Assembly: GCA_903898725.1 (NCBI GenBank)
Contig: CAIUGQ010000389.1
Span: forward strand, 1 to 10,238
Length of the DNA: 10,238 bases
Reading direction: 5' to 3'
Source: an uncultured Burkholderiales bacterium
Lineage (GTDB): Bacteria > Pseudomonadota > Gammaproteobacteria > Burkholderiales > Burkholderiaceae_E
The notes under the pieces were generated by a model. It saw only the letters and a list, made by a program, of their open reading frames with translations, was not told where the DNA came from and made no database searches. This document shows, piece by piece, positions 5,902 to 10,238 of this stretch; the stretch's first letter is position 1; every line of letters starts with the position of its first letter. The position numbers were made by a program, and so were the translations under genes.

Positions 5902-6573
5902 ATGTCGGCCCGCATGATCACCCTCCTCGTCGTCGACGACCACGCCCTGTTCCGAGGGGGGATGCGGCTGCTGCTCGCCGATCTCGGCGTGTCGGCGCGG
6001 GTGCTCGAGGCCGAGTCGGTCGAGGCCGCGGTCGCGATGGACGAGCGGCCCGACCTGGTGCTGCTCGACCTGCACCTGTGCGGGCTCAGCGGCAAGCCGG
6101 CGCTCGCGATGATCCGCGAGCGCATGCCCGATGCCACCGTCGTCGCGATGTCGGGCGAGGAGGATCCCAAGCTGATCCGCGCGACGATCGAGGACGGCGC
6201 CTCGGGGTTCATCCCCAAGACCTCGACGCCCGGCGTGATGATCGGCGCGCTGCGGCTCGTGCTGGCTGGCGGCGTCTACCTGCCGCCCCAGGTGCTGCGC
6301 GCCGACGCGGCGCCGGTGCAGGCCGCGGGGCGGGTGGCGGCGCCGGCCGCGGGCGCGCTCGACTCCCTGACGCCGCGCCAGGTCGATTCGCTGATGCTCG
6401 CGATCCGCGGCAAGTCGAACAAGGCGATCGCCCGCGACCTGGGTGTCTCCGAGGGCACGGTCAAGCAGCACCTGTCGGCCGCGTTCCGCGTGCTCGGCGT
6501 CGAGAACCGGACCCAGGCGGTGTTCGCCGCCGCGCGGCTCGGACTGGCGGGCCCGCCGACGCATGCGGGCTGA
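5902..6573 (+). CDS. NarL/LuxR-family two-component response regulator
   Basis: This 223-residue transcription regulator has an N-terminal receiver domain (about 5-125) and a C-terminal LuxR-type helix-turn-helix (about 155-218). The receiver has the acidic pair Asp12-Asp13 (VVDDHALFRGG), phospho-acceptor Asp56 (LVLLDLHL), Ser84 (VVAMSG) and Lys106 (GFIPKTS), so it looks phosphorylatable. The DNA-binding part has SLTPRQVDSLMLAIRGKSNK and VSEGTVKQHLSAAFRVLGVENR, the classic recognition region. A 25-residue Ala/Pro-rich linker joins them. Start: ATG 5902, with an alternative ATG at 5914 (MITLLVVDD); neither has a strong ribosome-binding site. The kinase gene begins inside its last codons (11-bp overlap), so the two are probably translationally coupled and are the obvious partners. 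Confidence 0.93.
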   Translation: MSARMITLLVVDDHALFRGGMRLLLADLGVSARVLEAESVEAAVAMDERPDLVLLDLHLCGLSGKPALAMIRERMPDATVVAMSGEEDPKLIRATIEDGASGFIPKTSTPGVMIGALRLVLAGGVYLPPQVLRADAAPVQAAGRVAAPAAGALDSLTPRQVDSLMLAIRGKSNKAIARDLGVSEGTVKQHLSAAFRVLGVENRTQAVFAAARLGLAGPPTHAG

Positions 6574-8356
6574 GGCGGGCGCCGGGCCCGTCGCGGCGGC
6601 GGTCGAGCGCCGGCCGTCGGCGGGCATCGTGGTGTCGCTCGCCTGTCTCGCCCGCGCGGCCCGGGCCGATGCACCGGTCGTTGCGCTCGGCGCGCTCGGC
6701 ATGGCCGGCGTCGCGATCCTCGGGGCGGGGACGCTGCCGCCTGCCGCGATCGTCGGCTGGTGCGTCGCGGTGGCGTCGATGCTCGTGCTGCGGCATCGGG
6801 CGGTCCGCGCGGTCCCCGCAGCGTCGGCCCAGGCCGGCGAGCTGGGGGTGCGCGATGCGCAGCGGCTCGTGCTGGCGACGGCGGCGGTGATCGGATCGGG
6901 CGCGGCCGCGTCCCCCTGGCTGCCCGGCACCGAGCGCGTGCTCCTCTCGCTGCTCCTCGCGGTCATCGCGGCCTTCACCTCGCTCGGGAGCGCCGGTGCC
7001 CGGCTCGGGGGCGCCGGTGCGCTCCTGCTCGGGCCGATGGCCCTCGCGTGGGGGCTCGTGCCGGCGCCGGGCCTGTCGGTCGTGATGCGGGTCGGCGTGG
7101 CGGCGACGCTCTGCGCCTGTCTCGTGCTCGTGCGGCGGCGCGACGCCGGCCGCGATGCGCTGCGCGACGAGCTCGAGGCGCTGCGCGCGGCGCAGGCAGC
7201 GACGAGCGCCCGCCACGACGAGGTGCTGGGGCGCCTGCGCTCGGCCGAGGAGGTCGCGGGCCGGACGATCGCCGCGATCGGCCATCGGCTCAGGCAGCCG
7301 CTCTATGCGCTGCGGCTGTTCGCCGCTTCGCTCGGCGAGCAGCCGCTCGCCCCGCGCGCCGCGGACCTCGCGCGTCGCCTCGACGCCTCGGGCCAGGCGC
7401 TCGCGCACGATCTCGACACGCTGCTCGACCTGTCGCGCCTGCAGAGCGGCGTGCTGCGGCCCGAACGCGAGCCGGTCGAGGTGGAGCTCGTCGTCGGCCG
7501 GGTGACCGCGGCACTCGAGCTCGACGCCGCGGGCCGGGGCCTGAGCCTGGGGCACGAGCTCGAGCACGGGCTCAGGGCCGACACCGATCGCCGGCTGTTC
7601 GAGCGGGTGCTGCGCACGCTCGTCGTCGCCGCACTCGAGCGCGGCGCACCCGGTGGCGGCGTGACGATCGAGGCGCGCCACGAGGCCGGCCGGTGCGTGA
7701 TCGAGGTGATCGACGGCGGCCGTCCCCCCGATGCCGACGAGCTCGCCCGGCTGCTGGATGCGACGACGCCGGCCGACCCGTCGGGCGACCCGTCTCCTGC
7801 CGTCGCGGTGCGGCTGGTGGCGCTGCTCGGCGGATCGCTGGGCGTGAACGCCGAGCCCGGCGCCGGCACCTGCGTGCGCCTCGAGCTGCCGTCGGCCGCA
7901 GCCGTCTCGCCGGTGGCGCCCGGGCGCGATGCGGTGCTGGCCGGGCTGCATGTGCTGGTCGTGGACGACGAGCCCGCCGTGCGGGCGGCCACGCGTTTCG
8001 TGCTCGAGGATCGGGGCTGTCGCGTGAGCCTCGCCGCCGACGCCACCGAGGCGATGGGCGCGGCGCTCGCCGACCGCCCGGACCTGGCGCTGCTCGACCT
8101 TCAGCTCGGCCGCGGCGATTCGGGGCTGCAGCTCGCGGCCCGGCTGCGCGAGCGCTGGAGCGGGCTCGCGGTGGTGATGATCACCGGCGAGCGGCCGCGC
8201 GATGCACTCGATGCGGCGGCGGCGGCCGGCTGGCCGGTCCTCGGCAAGCCGATCGACGTCGAGCGCCTCGTGCGCACCCTGCAGCAGGCGTCGCGATCGA
8301 GCGCAGGGCAAGCGTCGGGTGCCGCGTCGGCGACGGGTGCTGCGGGCCGCGGCTGA
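6563..8356 (+). CDS. Membrane-bound hybrid histidine kinase with C-terminal receiver; ATP-binding motifs degenerate
   Basis: 597 residues. Residues ~20-190 hold about five or six hydrophobic membrane segments (a sensor with no large extracytoplasmic loop). A charged coiled-coil-like stretch follows (~192-235). The H-box AIGHRLRQPLYALRLFAASL (238-257) carries phospho-acceptor His241. The HATPase_c region spans ~335-444. The C-terminal receiver (~462-577) has Asp468-Asp469, phospho-acceptor Asp512 (LALLDLQLG), Thr541 and Lys562, all intact. Odd points: the residue after His241 is Arg, not Glu/Asp. The N-box reads LRTLVVAALERG, with Ala356 where Asn binds Mg-ATP. G1 reads DGGRP instead of DxGxG, and the G2 GLGL is replaced by DPSP (409-412). 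The fold seems kept (ALLGGSLGVNAEPGAGTCVRLELP), but kinase activity is doubtful. The ATG at 6563 overlaps the regulator gene by 11 bp; longer upstream starts lie wholly inside that gene. Confidence 0.9.
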   Translation: MRAEAGAGPVAAAVERRPSAGIVVSLACLARAARADAPVVALGALGMAGVAILGAGTLPPAAIVGWCVAVASMLVLRHRAVRAVPAASAQAGELGVRDAQRLVLATAAVIGSGAAASPWLPGTERVLLSLLLAVIAAFTSLGSAGARLGGAGALLLGPMALAWGLVPAPGLSVVMRVGVAATLCACLVLVRRRDAGRDALRDELEALRAAQAATSARHDEVLGRLRSAEEVAGRTIAAIGHRLRQPLYALRLFAASLGEQPLAPRAADLARRLDASGQALAHDLDTLLDLSRLQSGVLRPEREPVEVELVVGRVTAALELDAAGRGLSLGHELEHGLRADTDRRLFERVLRTLVVAALERGAPGGGVTIEARHEAGRCVIEVIDGGRPPDADELARLLDATTPADPSGDPSPAVAVRLVALLGGSLGVNAEPGAGTCVRLELPSAAAVSPVAPGRDAVLAGLHVLVVDDEPAVRAATRFVLEDRGCRVSLAADATEAMGAALADRPDLALLDLQLGRGDSGLQLAARLRERWSGLAVVMITGERPRDALDAAAAAGWPVLGKPIDVERLVRTLQQASRSSAGQASGAASATGAAGRG

Positions 8357-8418
8357 GGGCTCGCGGCGGGCGCTCGACGGCTGAAGCGACTGGCCCCTGC
8401 CGGCTCGATCCACCGCCC

Positions 8419-8478
8419 CACGCCTCCGCCTCTCACGCCACCGCTTCTCACGCCTCCGCCTCTCACGCCTCCGCCTCG
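8419..8478 (-). repeat. Four 15-bp tandem units carrying in-frame stop codons at the phosphatase 3' end
   Basis: Units lie at 8419-8433, 8434-8448, 8449-8463 and 8464-8478 (plus-strand consensus CACGCCTCCGCCTCT). Units 1 and 3 are identical, unit 4 differs at its last base, and unit 2 differs at two positions. On the minus strand the units spell Glu-Ala-Glu-Ala-stop in frame. The rightmost unit supplies the last codons of the phosphatase gene, and the array continues after its stop with two more in-frame TGA codons. It fills about half of the 106-bp gap between the two convergent genes; the rest (8357-8418) shows no clear terminator. Confidence 0.9.
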
Positions 8479-10238
8479 GCGCACGCCTCGCCGAGCGTCA
8501 CCGCCTGCCGCGTGATCGTCGCGCCCCGCTCGTCGACCTGCTCGACCTCGAGCGCCCACTGTCCGGGGGCGTCGCAGCGCACACCGAGCTGCGTGAAGTG
8601 GCGCGGCGTCGAGGCGACGCCGCCCAGCAGCCGCGCATGCGCCGTCAGCGTGGCGTCCGAGAACGGCAGCCGGACGCGGCCCCGGGCGAGTTCGCGCGGG
8701 TTGCCGTTGGCGAAGGGCAGGCTGGTGTTCAGGCCGGAGGCCACCACCAGGTGCAGGCGCGCGCGCCGGGGCAGGCCGTCGACCGTGCCCTCGACCTCGA
8801 GCTCGACCACGCACGAGTAGTGCGGGTCGCCGCACAGCAGCACCACCGGCGCGCCGTCGCCCTCGAGCACCGCCTGCAGCAGCTCGCGGCAGCTGGCCGG
8901 ATAGCCGTGCCAGTCGTCCGCGCGCAGCGCGTTGGGCGCCGCCGCGTCGAGCTCGTCGGCACGCGGCAGGCCGAGCGGGCTGCCGCAGAGCAGCAGCCGC
9001 GGGGCGCTCGTGTCGCCGCTCGTGCGGGTGCGCAGCCAGCCCGCGAGCGCCGCGTGCTGCGCGGCATGCATGATCCGCGCCGTCTGCCAGTCGGCGGCGC
9101 TTCGGCGCTGTCGCTCGGTGCGGGTGTCGAGCGCGAAGCAGCGCAGCGTCGCCGCCTCGAACGGATGCCACAGGCCGCGCGTGACGCAATCGAGGCCGAG
9201 GCCGGGGCTGGCGATCGGTGCCGAGGCGGCCGAGGCCGGCGCGTGCTCGGTCGCGGCCATCCCGACGTCGAGGCCGCGCCACTGGTAGGCGAGGGCGGCA
9301 GCGAAGCCTTCCCGGAATCGGGGCGACAGCGCGACGCCGGGTGACCAGCCGGGCCAGTCGTCGCCGAACTCGTGGTCGTCGACGACCATCCAGCTCGGCA
9401 GGCTCGACAGCAGCTTCGCCATCTCGGGGCTCGGCAGCCGCTCGTCGGCGAGCGACTCGCCCGAGAACGCTTCGCGATAGCGCTGCGAGGCGCGCTCCTC
9501 CGGGATGCCGGTGTCGAACAGGTCGGCGGTGGCATCGACGTAGACCTGGTCGCCGAGCAGCAGCAGGCCGTCGATCGCGGGCGGGGCATGCGCCTCATGC
9601 GCCTCATGCGCGGCACGCGCCACACGCGCGTTCATCGCGGCGATCGGCGCTGCCGCGGCATCGCGCTCGAACACGAGGCCGGGCCAGCGGCACGAGCCCA
9701 GCAGGAAGGTCATCGCCCGGGGGCCCGCGCCGGCCTTGCGCAGCGCGAACAGGTGACGCAGCCAGGGCGCCGCGCTCCAGGTGTCGGGGATGTCGACGCG
9801 CCGGCGCATGTATGCCGACGACAGCTCGATCAGGTCGGGCGCGGCGCCCGCCGCGCGGAACGCCGGGAGCTCGCCGTTCGGATCGAGGTCGACACCGGTG
9901 TCGACGTACGGATGCGGGATCTCTGGCGGCGGCGCGTCTGGGCCGAGCGGGCACGACCAGCTCAGGCGCCGGAAGTCGCCGGGCAGGCCGGGGCCGAGGC
10001 GCTTGTGCTGCCAGACCGAGTCCGCACCCGGCTCGACGCGGGCGCTGCGGAAGGGCCGCAGCTCGATCCAGGCCTCGAGCTCGAAGTGCGCCGGCCCGAG
10101 CGTGTAGCGCAGCAGCGGACCCGCCCATGGCGTCGCCTCGACCTCGAGCTGTGGGCTGAGCGCGACCGCGCGCCGCCGGTCCTCGGGACCGTGCGACGCC
10201 TCGCGTCGGTCGAGCCAGCCTTCGGGGTCCGCGACGAA
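8463..10238 (-). CDS. PhoD-like metallophosphatase (alkaline phosphatase D family), N-terminus beyond window
   Basis: The frame is open to the right window edge without a stop; 591 residues are visible and the true start lies beyond 10238. The metal-binding motifs of PhoD-type phosphodiesterases are in order. They are FLLGSCRWPG near 9700, LLLLGDQVYVD near 9565-9533, VVDDHEFGDDWPG near 9386-9348 (Asp/His ligands) and VVLLCGDPHYSCVVELE near 8843-8793 (His ligand). The family hydrolyses phosphate mono- or diesters using Ca/Fe-type metal centres. An N-terminal ~180 visible residues precede the first motif; this could be an Ig-like PhoD N-domain, but I do not recognise it. Whether a Tat signal peptide is present cannot be seen. 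A His-Glu-Ala repeat (HEAHEAHA, 9583-9609) sits between the first two motifs. The gene ends within a 15-bp tandem repeat and converges on the kinase gene. Confidence 0.85.
   Translation of the reverse strand, partial: FVADPEGWLDRREASHGPEDRRRAVALSPQLEVEATPWAGPLLRYTLGPAHFELEAWIELRPFRSARVEPGADSVWQHKRLGPGLPGDFRRLSWSCPLGPDAPPPEIPHPYVDTGVDLDPNGELPAFRAAGAAPDLIELSSAYMRRRVDIPDTWSAAPWLRHLFALRKAGAGPRAMTFLLGSCRWPGLVFERDAAAAPIAAMNARVARAAHEAHEAHAPPAIDGLLLLGDQVYVDATADLFDTGIPEERASQRYREAFSGESLADERLPSPEMAKLLSSLPSWMVVDDHEFGDDWPGWSPGVALSPRFREGFAAALAYQWRGLDVGMAATEHAPASAASAPIASPGLGLDCVTRGLWHPFEAATLRCFALDTRTERQRRSAADWQTARIMHAAQHAALAGWLRTRTSGDTSAPRLLLCGSPLGLPRADELDAAAPNALRADDWHGYPASCRELLQAVLEGDGAPVVLLCGDPHYSCVVELEVEGTVDGLPRRARLHLVVASGLNTSLPFANGNPRELARGRVRLPFSDATLTAHARLLGGVASTPRHFTQLGVRCDAPGQWALEVEQVDERGATITRQAVTLGEACAEAEA
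9583..9609 (-). repeat. Short 9-bp tandem repeat inside the phosphatase gene
   Basis: Two exact 9-bp units, GCCTCATGC at 9592-9600 and 9601-9609, follow a partial third unit at 9583-9591. In frame they encode the run HEAHEAH. The repeat falls in an insertion between the SCR and GDQ motifs, where length variation should be tolerated. Confidence 0.7.

Noticed and set aside
6546..6557. GGCGGGCCCGCC palindrome just before the kinase start
   Set aside because: It is a perfect palindrome but lies within regulator coding sequence and has a composition expected by chance. There is no independent sign of regulation.
6461..8413. Long minus-strand open frame (650 codons) opposite the hybrid kinase
   Set aside because: The translation is Arg/His/Gly-rich without recognisable domains, while the plus strand shows clear kinase and receiver motifs. 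Long antisense frames are expected at this GC content.
8419..8478. CRISPR-like array
   Set aside because: The units are directly adjacent with no spacers. This is a simple tandem repeat.
6760..8820. Plus-strand open frame of 686 codons in another frame of the kinase
   Set aside because: It is almost entirely Arg/Ala/Gly with no domain signal and overlaps both the kinase gene and the phosphatase gene on the other strand.

Overview
The window is about 10.2 kb of very GC-rich DNA, packed with genes and with a strong G/C bias at third codon positions. It reads as bacterial chromosome from a proteobacterium, most likely a betaproteobacterium of the Burkholderiales. The pointers are a DUF2242-type lipoprotein, a DUF2889 protein, a HugZ-like flavin-fold protein, paired small and large acyl-CoA dehydrogenases, and a histidine kinase of the 'LRQPL' H-box type. 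There are no rRNA or tRNA genes, CRISPR arrays, insertion sequences or phage genes. No stretch over 160 bp is empty. Taxonomy is inferred from gene content only.

Layout. (1) 1-2106, plus strand: the 3' part of a small-subunit acyl-CoA dehydrogenase, then a full large-subunit acyl-CoA dehydrogenase. They overlap by ATGA and probably form one hetero-oligomeric enzyme. (2) 2107-2261: a spacer with a GC hairpin, an 11-bp direct repeat and a perfect 12-bp palindrome. (3) 2262-2939, plus: a DUF2242-like lipoprotein, whose 3' end overlaps that of a minus-strand HugZ/PNPOx-like protein (2917-3444). (4) A divergent spacer of 69 bp, then plus-strand DUF2889 (3514-4080) and a GNAT acetyltransferase (4091-4636). 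(5) A plus-strand run behind a TACAAT promoter-like box: 3-hydroxyacyl-CoA dehydrogenase, a small cupin, a NarL/LuxR response regulator, and a membrane hybrid histidine kinase-receiver that overlaps the regulator gene. (6) 8463-10238, minus: a PhoD-type metallophosphatase, truncated by the window edge. Its last codons and stop lie in a 15-bp tandem repeat.

How the genes fit together. The acyl-CoA dehydrogenase pair and the 3-hydroxyacyl-CoA dehydrogenase both do beta-oxidation chemistry (steps 1 and 3). They sit in separate transcription units, so a shared pathway is only suggested. The regulator and hybrid kinase form a two-component module. The most notable observation is in the kinase. Its receiver and phospho-acceptor histidine look intact, but the ATP-binding domain has lost the N-box Asn, the second G1 glycine and the G2 glycines. 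It may be a pseudokinase, or a protein that only exchanges phosphate with a partner. I see no clearly new multi-gene system. The rest is ordinary chromosomal content with several small sequence oddities.
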